Source of the DNA: an uncultured Burkholderiales bacterium
Lineage (GTDB): Bacteria; Pseudomonadota; Gammaproteobacteria; Burkholderiales; Burkholderiaceae
Direction: 5' to 3'
DNA: 34,156 bases
Assembly: GCA_946480465.1 (NCBI GenBank)
Contig: CAMLJY010000064.1
Coordinates: 1-34,156, forward strand
The position numbers were made by a program, and so were the translations under genes. The notes below the pieces were generated by a model. It was given only the letters and a program-made list of their open reading frames with translations, did no database searches and was not told where the DNA came from. This document shows, piece by piece, positions 1 to 7,518 of the stretch (position 1 is its first letter; each line of letters opens with the position of its first letter).

Positions 1-1
1 G

Positions 2-178
2 AAGGTGATCGCCGAGGGCGTCGAGACCGAGCCGCAGCGCGCCTTCCTGCTGGACACCGGCTGCGACCAGTTCCAGGGCTTCCTGTACGCACCGGCGCTG
101 GACGCGCTGAGCTTCGACGAACGGGTCCGCGGCCGGCCGCGGCCGGCGAAGCCGCAGCTGAGTCTCGTCGGCCGCTAG
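2..178 (+). CDS. C-terminal end of an EAL-domain protein (partial)
   Basis: The window opens inside a reading frame that ends at TAG 176-178. The visible 58 residues contain the EGVET motif, followed by CDQFQGFLYAPAL. This matches the last conserved block of EAL domains (EGVET, then a Q-G-[FY]-x-[FY]-[AS]-x-P-like segment). EAL domains hydrolyse the second messenger cyclic di-GMP, or act as degenerate sensors of it. Here the final loop reads QGFLYAPAL, close to consensus. The catalytic EAL motif and any GGDEF, PAS or receiver domain lie outside the window, so activity and full architecture cannot be judged. A basic proline-rich tail of about 20 residues follows the domain. Confidence 0.85.
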   Translation, partial: KVIAEGVETEPQRAFLLDTGCDQFQGFLYAPALDALSFDERVRGRPRPAKPQLSLVGR

Positions 179-184
179 GCTAGG

Positions 185-230
185 AGCCAGCGCGGCAGGG
201 ACCGGGGCCCCGATCTCTGCCGCGCTGGCT
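185..230 (+). terminator. Large hairpin behind the EAL gene
   Basis: A perfect 14-bp inverted repeat, AGCCAGCGCGGCAG at 185-198 and its complement at 217-230, encloses an 18-nt loop that itself contains the palindrome GGGGCCCC (204-211). It begins 7 nt after the stop codon of the EAL gene. No T tract follows, so classical intrinsic termination is uncertain; it may act as a 3' end stabiliser or a processed terminator. It separates the EAL gene from cfa. Confidence 0.6.
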
Positions 231-319
231 TCCAGAAGGTCAGACGGGGCACCGCGCCCCGGGGCCTGCCCGCCGTGGCAGGCATGCCGCATGCCGGCCG
301 TCCTGCATGACCCGTCCGG

Positions 320-348
320 TTGCGACGGACCGTGAATTTTTCTAGAGT
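320..348 (+). promoter_or_regulatory. Probable sigma-70 promoter of cfa
   Basis: TTGCGA (320-325) and TAGAGT (343-348) are separated by 17 nt in a locally AT-richer patch between GC-rich sequence. Transcription would start near 355, about 25 nt before the chosen cfa ATG at 380. The same TTG could be read as an in-frame start for cfa, but its position in the -35 box argues against that. Confidence 0.5.
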
Positions 349-379
349 CGGCCGCACCCCGACTCGCCGCGTGAACGTC

Positions 380-1636
380 ATGCAGGCCCTGGAAGCGCTG
401 GTTCGCGACAAGTTCGACAACCTCGGTGCACCCGCGGCGCTGGTCCTGCCGGGCGGCCAGCGCTTCGGCAGCGCGGATGCACGCGTGACGGTGCGGCTGA
501 ACGACATGCGCTCGCTGGCCCACGTGGCCGCGGGCCAGGTCGGCAAGCTGGCCGAGGACTACGTTGAAGGCCGGGTCGAGATCGACGGCAACATGCGCGA
601 CCTGATGGCCAGCGCCGCCGAACTGGTCGGCGGCGACCCCACGGCCGGCGGCGTCGAGCGCGGACCGTGGCGCTGGTGGCGCGAGCTGATGCGCCGCGGC
701 AAGTCCCTCGGCAGGCACAGCGCCGACGTGGACGCGAAGCAGGTCCAGTTCCACTACGACGTCTCGGACGACTTCTACGCGCTGTGGCTGGATCCGCGCC
801 GGGTCTATTCCTGCGCCTACTACGGCGAGCCGTCAATGACGCTGGCGCGCGCCCAGGAGGCCAAGCTCGACCACATCTGCCGCAAGCTGATGCTGCGCGA
901 GGGGGAGCGCTTCCTCGACGTCGGTGCCGGCTGGGGTGGCCTGCTGCTGTGGGCGGCCGAGCACTACGGCGTGCGCGCCACCGGTATCACGCTGTCGAAG
1001 AACCAGCATGTGCACGTCACTCGGCTGATCGAGGAGCGCGGCCTGGCCGGGCGCGTCCGGATGGAGCTGCTCGACTACCGCGCGCTGCCCGAGGATGAGC
1101 CCTGGGACAAGATCGCCTCGGTCGGCATGTTCGAGCACGTCGGTGCCGCGCTGCTGCCGATTTACTTCCAGAAGCTGACGCGCCTGCTCAGGCCCGGCGG
1201 GCTGCTGATGAACCACGGCATCACCGCCGGCGGCACGCGCAACGCGCAGCTGGGCGCGGGCATCGGCGACTTCATCGAGCGCTACATCTTTCCCGGGGGC
1301 GAACTGCTGCACCTGTCGCACGTGCTGCGCGACATGGCCGATGCCGGGCTGGAGCCGCTGGACGTCGAGAACCTGCGCCCGCATTACGCGCGCACGCTGT
1401 GGGCCTGGTCGGACGGGCTGGAGTCGCAGCTCGGCCGCGCGCGCGAGATCACCGGCGAGAAGGTGGTGCGGGCCTACCGCCTGTACCTGGCCGGCTGCGC
1501 GATGAGCTTCGAGCAGGGCTGGATCTCGCTGCACCAGATGCTGGCCGCACGGCCGACGGGGTCGGTCGCGGACGGGCCGATGCGGGGCGCACAATCTACC
1601 TTCCCTTTCCAGCGGGGCTACGTGTACCGACCATGA
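380..1636 (+). CDS. cfa: Cyclopropane-fatty-acyl-phospholipid synthase family methyltransferase
   Basis: 418 residues, close to the usual length for the family (about 380-430). The enzyme transfers the methylene from S-adenosylmethionine to the double bond of unsaturated acyl chains in membrane phospholipids. A lipid-binding N-terminal domain (about 1-110) precedes the family signature FHYDVSDDFYALWLD. The SAM-binding glycine motif LDVGAGWGG lies at residues 179-187, followed by GITLSKNQ, the acidic loop VGMFEHVG and GLLMNHGIT. The C-terminal region has the conserved FIERYIFPGGEL. I chose ATG 380 over an upstream in-frame TTG at 320 because the extra 20 residues are low-complexity and overlap promoter elements. 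No strong ribosome binding site is visible. The stop overlaps the next start as ATGA. The exact product modification is family knowledge, not shown here. Confidence 0.92.
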   Translation: MQALEALVRDKFDNLGAPAALVLPGGQRFGSADARVTVRLNDMRSLAHVAAGQVGKLAEDYVEGRVEIDGNMRDLMASAAELVGGDPTAGGVERGPWRWWRELMRRGKSLGRHSADVDAKQVQFHYDVSDDFYALWLDPRRVYSCAYYGEPSMTLARAQEAKLDHICRKLMLREGERFLDVGAGWGGLLLWAAEHYGVRATGITLSKNQHVHVTRLIEERGLAGRVRMELLDYRALPEDEPWDKIASVGMFEHVGAALLPIYFQKLTRLLRPGGLLMNHGITAGGTRNAQLGAGIGDFIERYIFPGGELLHLSHVLRDMADAGLEPLDVENLRPHYARTLWAWSDGLESQLGRAREITGEKVVRAYRLYLAGCAMSFEQGWISLHQMLAARPTGSVADGPMRGAQSTFPFQRGYVYRP

Positions 1637-1956
1637 TCTACAAGTTCAAGAGCAAGGCCGCGGGCGACCTGATCATGCTGGGGCCCAATGGCGACGCGCT
1701 GCTGCGTGCGATCGGCCGTGAGCCGGCGCCCAAGGGCATCATCGAGCCGGGCGCGATGCCCGCGGCCATCGCGGCCATCGAGCACGCTATCGCCGCCGAC
1801 GAAGCGGCGCGCGCCGAGGCCGAGCGCGAGGCGCGCGAGCAAGGCGAACCGCTGCCCCCGCGCGAAGGCGTGACGCCGCGGCAGCGTCTGTTCCCCATGG
1901 TGGAGATGATGCGCCGCGCGATGAAGGAAGACGAACCGATCGTGTGGGGCGTGTGA
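1633..1956 (+). CDS. DUF1840 family protein
   Basis: 107 residues, starting MIYKFKSKAAGDLIML and ending PIVWGV. This is the typical form of the DUF1840 family of small soluble betaproteobacterial proteins of unknown function. The centre (about residues 35-75) is a very alanine- and glutamate-rich helix (AADEAARAEAEREAREQ) likely to be a coiled coil. The last third has the conserved FPMVEMMRRAMKEDEPIVWGV-like end. The start overlaps the cfa stop by 4 bp (ATGA), so the two are probably translationally coupled. A -10-like CACAAT at 1588-1593 inside the end of cfa, about 39 nt upstream of the ATG, could also give it its own transcript. No function can be assigned. Confidence 0.85.
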   Translation: MIYKFKSKAAGDLIMLGPNGDALLRAIGREPAPKGIIEPGAMPAAIAAIEHAIAADEAARAEAEREAREQGEPLPPREGVTPRQRLFPMVEMMRRAMKEDEPIVWGV

Positions 1957-1970
1957 TCGGCCCACCCCCC

Positions 1971-2042
1971 GGAGTGGCTGCGCCACCTCCCCAGGGATGG
2001 CCCGCCCCCGGGAGTGGCTGCGCCACCTCCCCCTGAAGGGGG
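1971..2042. repeat. Direct 22-bp repeat pair with palindromic G/C-run end
   Basis: The sequence GGAGTGGCTGCGCCACCTCC, extending to CC, occurs at 1971-1992 and again at 2011-2032, a 40-nt period. Each copy contains the hairpin GTGGC-TGC-GCCAC. The second copy runs into CCCCCT-GA-AGGGGG (2029-2042), a further hairpin. It lies 14 nt after the DUF1840 stop, so it may act as a transcription end. It looks like an intergenic REP-type element; I see no other copy in this window. Confidence 0.7.
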
Positions 2043-2134
2043 TTACGCCGCCGGCCCGGCAGAGCCGGTTCCGGGGCGTGTGCTTGGGAAGACGGTGCAA
2101 GCGGCGTTTGGGATGCTGAGAGAAAGGATGTGAG

Positions 2135-2785
2135 ATGAGACTGTGGAGCGACAGCTGGCCCAACGGCGAGCCGATTCCCGCCCGTTACGCGGCGGGCAGG
2201 CGCATCGGCGAAGGCGTGGGTTTTTCCGACAACCTGAGCCCGCACCTGGCCTGGAGCGACCTGCCGGCGGGCACCCAGTCGCTGGTGCTGATCTGCCATG
2301 ACTTCGACGTGCCGAGCAAGGGTGATGACGTCAACCAGCCTGGCCGCGAGGTGCCGGCCGACCTGCCGCGGGTCGACTTCTTCCACTGGCTGCTGGTCGA
2401 CGTCCCGCCGTCGCTGGGCGGCTTCGCCGAAGGCGAGTGGAGCCGCGGCTTCACCGCCCGCGGCAAGCCCGGCCCCGCAGCGGCTCACGGCGCGCGCCAG
2501 GGCGTCAACGACTTCACCGGCTGGTTTGCCGGCGACGCCGAGATGGCCGGCCAGTACTTCGGCTACGACGGCCCGTTCCCGCCCTTCAACGACTCGCTGG
2601 TGCACCACTACGTCTTCACGCTGTACGCGCTGGACATCCCCCGCCTGCCGGTCGATTGGGCCTTCACCGGCGCGCAGGTGCGGGCGGCGCTGGAAGGGCA
2701 CGTGCTGGACGCCGCGACCCATTCCGGCACCTACACGCTGAACCCGCGCTTGATCGCCGAGCACCACGCAGGCGGCGCCGCTTGA
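2135..2785 (+). CDS. YbhB/YbcL family (PEBP-like) protein
   Basis: 216 residues of the phosphatidylethanolamine-binding-protein fold in its bacterial YbhB/YbcL form. Visible family blocks are DNLSPHLAWSDLPAGTQSLVLICHDFDVP near the start, FFHWLLVDVPPS in the middle, GVNDFTGWFAGD, then FGYDGPFPPFNDSLVHHYVFTLYALD near the end. The D-x-D-x-P and H-W / G-x-x-G-Y-x-G-P-x-P-P motifs that line the ligand pocket are present. No signal peptide is seen, so the product is probably cytoplasmic. The family's biological role in bacteria is poorly defined. AGAAAGGA at 2121-2128 is a good ribosome binding site 6 nt before the ATG and fixes the start. The 3' end overlaps the next gene. Confidence 0.9.
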   Translation: MRLWSDSWPNGEPIPARYAAGRRIGEGVGFSDNLSPHLAWSDLPAGTQSLVLICHDFDVPSKGDDVNQPGREVPADLPRVDFFHWLLVDVPPSLGGFAEGEWSRGFTARGKPGPAAAHGARQGVNDFTGWFAGDAEMAGQYFGYDGPFPPFNDSLVHHYVFTLYALDIPRLPVDWAFTGAQVRAALEGHVLDAATHSGTYTLNPRLIAEHHAGGAA

Positions 2786-3426
2786 GCGCGGGCGCGACGC
2801 GGATCATCGCGATCCGCCATGGCGAGACGGCGTGGAATGCCGACTCGCGACTGCAAGGCCACCGCGACGTGCCGCTGAACGAGCATGGCCGGCGCCAGGC
2901 CGCCTGCCTGGCCGCGGCGCTGGCGGACGAAGGCATCGAGGCGGTCATCAGCAGCGACCTCGGTCGTGCCGCCGAGACCGCGCGCGCCTTCGCGCAGCCG
3001 CTCGGCCTGCCGCTCACTTTCGATGCTGGGCTGCGCGAACGCGGCTTCGGCATGCTGGAAGGCCACACCTACGACGAGATCGAGGCGAAGTTCCCCGAGA
3101 TGGCGTTGCGCTGGCGCGCGCGCGACCCTGGCTTCGGCCCGCCGGGCGGTGAGGCGCTGAGCGAGTTCTACGCCCGCAGCGTCGCCGCCGCCGCGCGCTG
3201 GGCCGATGCACACGCCGGCTCCACGATCGCGCTGGTCACGCACGGTGGCGTGCTGGATTGCCTGTACCGCGCCGCGCTGCGGCTGGAACTGCAGGCGCCG
3301 CGCACCTGGCAGCTGGGCAATGCGGCGGTCAACCGGCTTCTGCACACCGGCGAAGGATTCACGCTGGTGGGCTGGAACGACCACCAGCACCTGGCGGTGC
3401 TGGTCAGGGACGACGCGGCGGCTTGA
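2782..3426 (+). CDS. Histidine phosphatase family protein (phosphoglycerate-mutase-like)
   Basis: 214 residues. The phospho-acceptor motif RHG is at residues 12-14 (IAIRHGETAWN, with His13), and the second catalytic histidine is in VTHGG (His154). The RERGFGMLEG block supplies the usual acidic and arginine residues. This pattern is that of cofactor-independent-length phosphatases of the GpmB/CobC/PhoE group, acting on small phosphate esters in the cytoplasm; the substrate cannot be told. The only start that keeps the RHG motif near the N-terminus is TTG 2782, which overlaps the upstream TGA stop as TTGA, implying translational coupling to the PEBP gene. There is no in-frame ATG close by. The gene ends 44 bp before the convergent pilY1 stop. 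Confidence 0.88.
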   Translation: MSAGATRIIAIRHGETAWNADSRLQGHRDVPLNEHGRRQAACLAAALADEGIEAVISSDLGRAAETARAFAQPLGLPLTFDAGLRERGFGMLEGHTYDEIEAKFPEMALRWRARDPGFGPPGGEALSEFYARSVAAAARWADAHAGSTIALVTHGGVLDCLYRAALRLELQAPRTWQLGNAAVNRLLHTGEGFTLVGWNDHQHLAVLVRDDAAA

Positions 3427-3452
3427 GGTGGCGGGGGGCGCGCCGCCCCCTC
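3427..3452. terminator. Short G/C-run hairpin between convergent genes
   Basis: A G run (3433-3438) and a C run (3446-3450) flank CGCGCCG and can fold into a GC-rich hairpin with one bulge. It sits between the convergent histidine phosphatase and pilY1 stops. There is no T tract on either side, so this is a weak call. Confidence 0.3.
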
Positions 3453-3470
3453 ATCGTTCGCCGCCGCTGG

Positions 3471-6400
3471 TCAGCGCACGATGTCGCGCCAGGCGTTCTT
3501 GCGGGCCGGGATCACGGACGGGTCGATGCGTTCCTTGGTCAGGTTCTCGCCCGTGGTGAGCCGGGTTTCCTCGAACATCTTGTCGCCCGACTGCACGTAG
3601 GTCGAGGACAGGGCGTTGGCATCGGCGGACAGCAACTCGGTGCTGCCGATCACCGAGGAAGCGGTGGCGCCGTCGGCCCGCACCTTGATCATGTAGTGGT
3701 TCGCCGACTGCGCGCAGTTGCTGCCGCCCGCGGTGTTGGCGTTGACGTGCATGTAGCCCAGCACCATCTTCGGATCCACGTTGACCTGCTGGCCGGAGGG
3801 CAGGTCCAGGTGCCAGCCGCGCGAGGTGGCCCAGTCGACCTTGCCCATGATGTCGCTGGCCGACATCGTCAGCTGCGTGGTCGCGGTGCGCGCATTCGAC
3901 AGCGCGGTGCCGGTGTCGGAGATGGCGTAGATCGTCTGCACGTTCGTCGATCCGAAGTCGCCGATGTCGAGCAGCCGCCCGGTACCCACCATGATCACCC
4001 GCTTGCCGTCGATCTGCGTCAGCAGCGGTTTCGTCGTCACCGGCTGCGGGTTGCCGCTGGCGTCCTTCAGCGAGGCGACCAGCGTGGTGGTGCCGGTGTT
4101 GAGGTCGAACTTCCACAGGTTGCCCAGCAGGTCGCCGCCGTAGACGTAGCGGGCCTTGCCATCGTCCTCGCGGTAGGCGGCGATCTGCGCCAGGCCGGCC
4201 TCGGCGGACGTGGACCCGGCCGTGGTCGTGAAGGTGCGGATCACGCCCCCGGTGCTGGAGTTGAGCATCCACAGCCGGCCCTTGCCGTCGCCGATGGTCT
4301 CGCCGTTGTCATAGCCGGAGGTCACCAGCGTCACGTCGCCGTCGGCGGCCGACGTGGTCACGACCGGCCTGCCCACCGTGTAGCCCATGGTGGCGTAGTT
4401 CGTTCCATCCGACGGCGCGGGGAAGGTCCACTTCACATTGGCGGCGGCGGCGGCCTGGCTGAGCCCCAGCGGGCTCGTGACGTCGATGGCGTAGTAGCGG
4501 CGGCCGGCGGCGCCCATGCCGGCCACCAGCAGCTTGCCGCTGCCATAGGCGCCGACCGTGGGCGAGCCGTCGAGCTTGGTCTTGAAGGCGTAATCGCGCA
4601 GGGCCGTCTGGCCGATCGTGGACAGCGCGCCATAAGGCACGTAGGCCCATTCCTCGGCGCCGGTGCTGCTGTTGAACGCATGCAGCATGCCTTCGCCGGA
4701 TGCCACGTAGACGACGCCGGTGCCGATGTCCACCACCGGCTCCGCGTTCAGCACCGAGCCCATCAGGCTGGTGCGGGTGCGGTAGGTCGAGCCTTCGTTG
4801 GCGCGGCTGCCGCGCAGGTAGTCGATCAGCGGTCCGGGTGCGAAGCCGGTGCTGCCGGCGACCGTGCCGCCGACCGCGGCACTGGTGAATTCCACGCCGC
4901 TGGTGCCGTCGCTGGCCACGATGACGCGGGTCGTCCAGTCGCGCGCGGTCAGAAGCGTGCCGGCGCTCCAGGTGGGCGTCGTGGAGATGACGCCGGTCGA
5001 CGTGTTGATCGGGCTCGCGGTCAGGTCGCCGACCCAGCCCGAGGGGTTGTAGCTGGCTTCATATGCCTTGCCGTCGCTGGCCAGCAGGTTGAAGCTGCTG
5101 ACGGCCACCGAGCTTTGCGCGCCGACCTGGCTCTTGATGTCATCCAGGCCGGCGCGGATGCGCAGGGCCGTTTCTTCCGGCGTGGTCGCCAGGTACATGC
5201 GGCCGCGGCCGTTGATGGTGGCATGCCAGAGGTCGTCGATCGAGATGGGGCTGTAGCTGACGGCAGAACTGGCCCAGGCGGAGGCGGACGTCGGCTCGGC
5301 CACCGTGTCGGTCGTCAGCAGCACGCCCCGTGCACCGAGCGTGAGGCCATACGTGTTGACGTGCAGGTCGGGGTTGGTGTCGCGCGTGGTGGTGGGCGAC
5401 TTGCCCAGCGTGAGGTCCGTTCGCGGGTTGTTGGTGTAGTAGCGCAGGCCGAAGTCGGCGATGGACCCGATGTGGGTCGTCTCGTACGGCACGCCTGAGC
5501 CCCACGTCGCCGCTGACTTTCCGGACTGGTAGGCGGGCGGCGTCGGTGAGGTGTTGGTCGCGAAGCCATCGGTGACGATGAAGGCGTTGTTGCGCTGGCA
5601 GGCGTACTGGATGACGCCGGCGTCCGAGAATTTCGCGCCGACGAAGTTCAGCGTCTCGCGTGTCGGGGTGCCGCCGTTGCTCGGGTTTTCATAGAAGTGG
5701 CCTGCGGCTCTCAGTCGGTTGGAAGTGGCAACGGTGGAGTCGGCGTCGTACATGGTCGGCGTGCCCGACAGACTGTTGAAGCGCACGATGCCCAGCCGCA
5801 TGCCCGTCAGTGTTTCCAGCGTTTCCCCCATGGCGGCGGCCAGCATGAATTTGCGCTTGCGGTAGTACTGGAACCAGTTGGCGAAGTTCTGCAACTCCGC
5901 CGTGTAGGTCCGGCCCGACGGGTAACTGGTCACCGAGGACTTGATCTCGTAGCGTTTCAACCACGAGCCATCCGGTGCCTGGACACAAGACATCGCTGCG
6001 ACGCTCGTGCCGCCCGGATCTGCGGTGCAGGACTCCTTCACCCAATAGGTGGCTGGGTGGTAGGCCATCGCCACGCGGGTCACCGCGTTGACCACGGCGG
6101 TCTCGTCCGCGGTCACGTCGGTCCAGGAGCTGGGGCAGCTGCCGTTGGTCCAGTTGCACACCTTCTTTTTCGAGCCGGCCGGAATGGTCATGCCCGGCAA
6201 TGCGGTGAACACCTTGTTGTTGTCCGTGTTCAGCGACAGGCTGCCAGTCAGATCGAATACGCTGGATCCATACGACGTGATCGGGTGGGCGCGCGTGGCC
6301 GAGGGGGTCGCATCCACGGGAGCGAAGGCGCCACTGGACAACTGTGCGGGTGACCAGGGCTTGTAGGTGATCAGAGGGTTGTAGTAGAGGGGGTTGTGAT

Positions 6401-6914
6401 TTGGCGAATCGGAGGGATTCGAGGGCGCCATCTCATAGGTGGAGCCGTTCTTGTAGACGCCGGACCACCGCATGTGCGCGAATTCCGAGGTGGGCAGGAT
6501 CGCAAAGTGGTCGTATTGGCTGTCCGTCAGCTTGCGCTGGTCGTTCGCTCCAGAGCCGTTCGGGAACAGATAGACCATCTTTCGCCAGTTGCCGCTCGCG
6601 CCGCTGCCGCTGCTGTTGAACCAGTTGGCTGTCACCGTGCGCATCGATACGTTCGGATGGCTTCCGTCCAGGCCCGCGCCGCTCCCGTAGCTGGAGGTGT
6701 TGGGAATGTTCCACCAGAAGGCACCGTCGTTCGAGTACAGCATCACCTCGAAGTCCATCGACCCCGAATCGTCCATGCCGAAGATGACGTTCGGCTTGGC
6801 CAGCACCGAGGCCTTCAGCGGTTGTTCCGCCAGGGTGGTGGCGTTCGCGGTGGCCTGGAACAGCAGGCCGCTGAGTGCGAGAACCGAGGTCGCGAACTGG
6901 AGAACGGGCTTCAT
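3471..6914 (-). CDS. pilY1: Type IV pilus tip/biogenesis protein PilY1
   Basis: 1147 residues, normal for PilY1. A Sec signal peptide (MKPVLQFATS..., likely cut after ATANA, residue 25) sends it out of the cytoplasm. A von Willebrand A-like region follows: the MIDAS-type motif DDSGSMD lies at 48-54 and the later strand NAFIVTDGF belongs to the same fold. The C-terminal half is the PilC/PilY1 beta-propeller, with VYVASGEGMLHAFNSSTG, LDGSPTVG, GRRYYAIDVTSP and YGGDLLGNLWKFDLNTG. PilY1 promotes pilus extension, adhesion and surface sensing with the minor pilins. The calcium loop that precedes GDLxGNLW is degenerate here (YREDDGKAR, 914-922; see findings). AGAGGAG at 6922-6928 is a clear ribosome binding site and supports ATG 6914 over a longer frame. 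It is the last gene of the minor pilin operon. Confidence 0.95.
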   Translation of the reverse strand: MKPVLQFATSVLALSGLLFQATANATTLAEQPLKASVLAKPNVIFGMDDSGSMDFEVMLYSNDGAFWWNIPNTSSYGSGAGLDGSHPNVSMRTVTANWFNSSGSGASGNWRKMVYLFPNGSGANDQRKLTDSQYDHFAILPTSEFAHMRWSGVYKNGSTYEMAPSNPSDSPNHNPLYYNPLITYKPWSPAQLSSGAFAPVDATPSATRAHPITSYGSSVFDLTGSLSLNTDNNKVFTALPGMTIPAGSKKKVCNWTNGSCPSSWTDVTADETAVVNAVTRVAMAYHPATYWVKESCTADPGGTSVAAMSCVQAPDGSWLKRYEIKSSVTSYPSGRTYTAELQNFANWFQYYRKRKFMLAAAMGETLETLTGMRLGIVRFNSLSGTPTMYDADSTVATSNRLRAAGHFYENPSNGGTPTRETLNFVGAKFSDAGVIQYACQRNNAFIVTDGFATNTSPTPPAYQSGKSAATWGSGVPYETTHIGSIADFGLRYYTNNPRTDLTLGKSPTTTRDTNPDLHVNTYGLTLGARGVLLTTDTVAEPTSASAWASSAVSYSPISIDDLWHATINGRGRMYLATTPEETALRIRAGLDDIKSQVGAQSSVAVSSFNLLASDGKAYEASYNPSGWVGDLTASPINTSTGVISTTPTWSAGTLLTARDWTTRVIVASDGTSGVEFTSAAVGGTVAGSTGFAPGPLIDYLRGSRANEGSTYRTRTSLMGSVLNAEPVVDIGTGVVYVASGEGMLHAFNSSTGAEEWAYVPYGALSTIGQTALRDYAFKTKLDGSPTVGAYGSGKLLVAGMGAAGRRYYAIDVTSPLGLSQAAAAANVKWTFPAPSDGTNYATMGYTVGRPVVTTSAADGDVTLVTSGYDNGETIGDGKGRLWMLNSSTGGVIRTFTTTAGSTSAEAGLAQIAAYREDDGKARYVYGGDLLGNLWKFDLNTGTTTLVASLKDASGNPQPVTTKPLLTQIDGKRVIMVGTGRLLDIGDFGSTNVQTIYAISDTGTALSNARTATTQLTMSASDIMGKVDWATSRGWHLDLPSGQQVNVDPKMVLGYMHVNANTAGGSNCAQSANHYMIKVRADGATASSVIGSTELLSADANALSSTYVQSGDKMFEETRLTTGENLTKERIDPSVIPARKNAWRDIVR

Positions 6915-6949
6915 CGAAAGGCTCCTCTGTGGGCAGTGACGCCGGGGCG

Positions 6950-7516
6950 TCACAGCGCGGCGCGGTTGACCAGGGCCTGGGTCCAGGTCTGGGTGCCGCG
7001 CGGGTCCGTCACACGCACGGTGATGCGGAATTGGCGCGAGTTCTTCGCGTCGTAGGTATAGGCCTCGGTGCTCCTGTCCTCGAGCACCGTCGGGTCGAAC
7101 TTCACCAGGCATTCACGCGTGGGCGTGACCACCACCGCCACGGTGCACATGCGCTCCACCGCGTACGTCACGGTATAGCGGCCGACGCCGCCGGGCACGA
7201 CCGGGGTGGAATTGAAGTCGATGGTCGGGATGCCGTTGGCATCGGTGGGCTGCATCGTGGCCCAGTACCAGCCGCCGAAATTGGCGCTTTCCGACGCCAG
7301 GGTCTGGACCTGCGCATAGGCCACGTTCCAGCCCACTTCCGCGGCGTGGATGGAGGCCTCCTTCGACGCCACGTTGCCGCTGACCAGCGAGCCGCTCTCG
7401 GCCATGCGCGTCAGCGCCAGGCCGCCGAGCATCGTCACCGTCAGCAGGATCAGCACCAGCAGCAGGGTCAGGCCGCGCTGGGCGCGCCGGGCCAGGGTTG
7501 CAGGGGGACGCTTCAT
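6950..7516 (-). CDS. pilX: Type IV pilus minor pilin assembly protein PilX
   Basis: 188 residues. A short basic leader (MKRPPATLARRAQRG) is followed by a hydrophobic helix LTLLLVLILLTVTMLGGLAL. This is the PilX_N pattern. The mature N-terminus after the glycine lacks a Glu at position 5 (LTLLL), as seen in several PilX/GspK-like tip pilins. The C-terminal region is a beta-rich globular domain with three cysteines (in RMCTVAV and RECLVKF, among others). PilX is inserted in the inner membrane, processed by the prepilin peptidase PilD, and joins the tip complex with PilV, PilW, FimT/FimU and PilY1. ATG 7516 lies 2 nt after the pilW stop, and the gene ends 35 nt before pilY1. Confidence 0.9.
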   Translation of the reverse strand: MKRPPATLARRAQRGLTLLLVLILLTVTMLGGLALTRMAESGSLVSGNVASKEASIHAAEVGWNVAYAQVQTLASESANFGGWYWATMQPTDANGIPTIDFNSTPVVPGGVGRYTVTYAVERMCTVAVVVTPTRECLVKFDPTVLEDRSTEAYTYDAKNSRQFRITVRVTDPRGTQTWTQALVNRAAL

Positions 7517-7518
7517 GT

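Noticed and set aside
320..379. N-terminal extension of cfa from TTG 320
   Set aside because: The added 20 residues are not cfa-like and the region contains a plausible promoter.
3258..5498. Long open frame on + (746 codons) opposite pilY1
   Set aside because: It is antisense to a well-supported pilY1, rich in His, Arg, Ala and Gly as expected of a GC-rich shadow frame, and has no recognisable motif.
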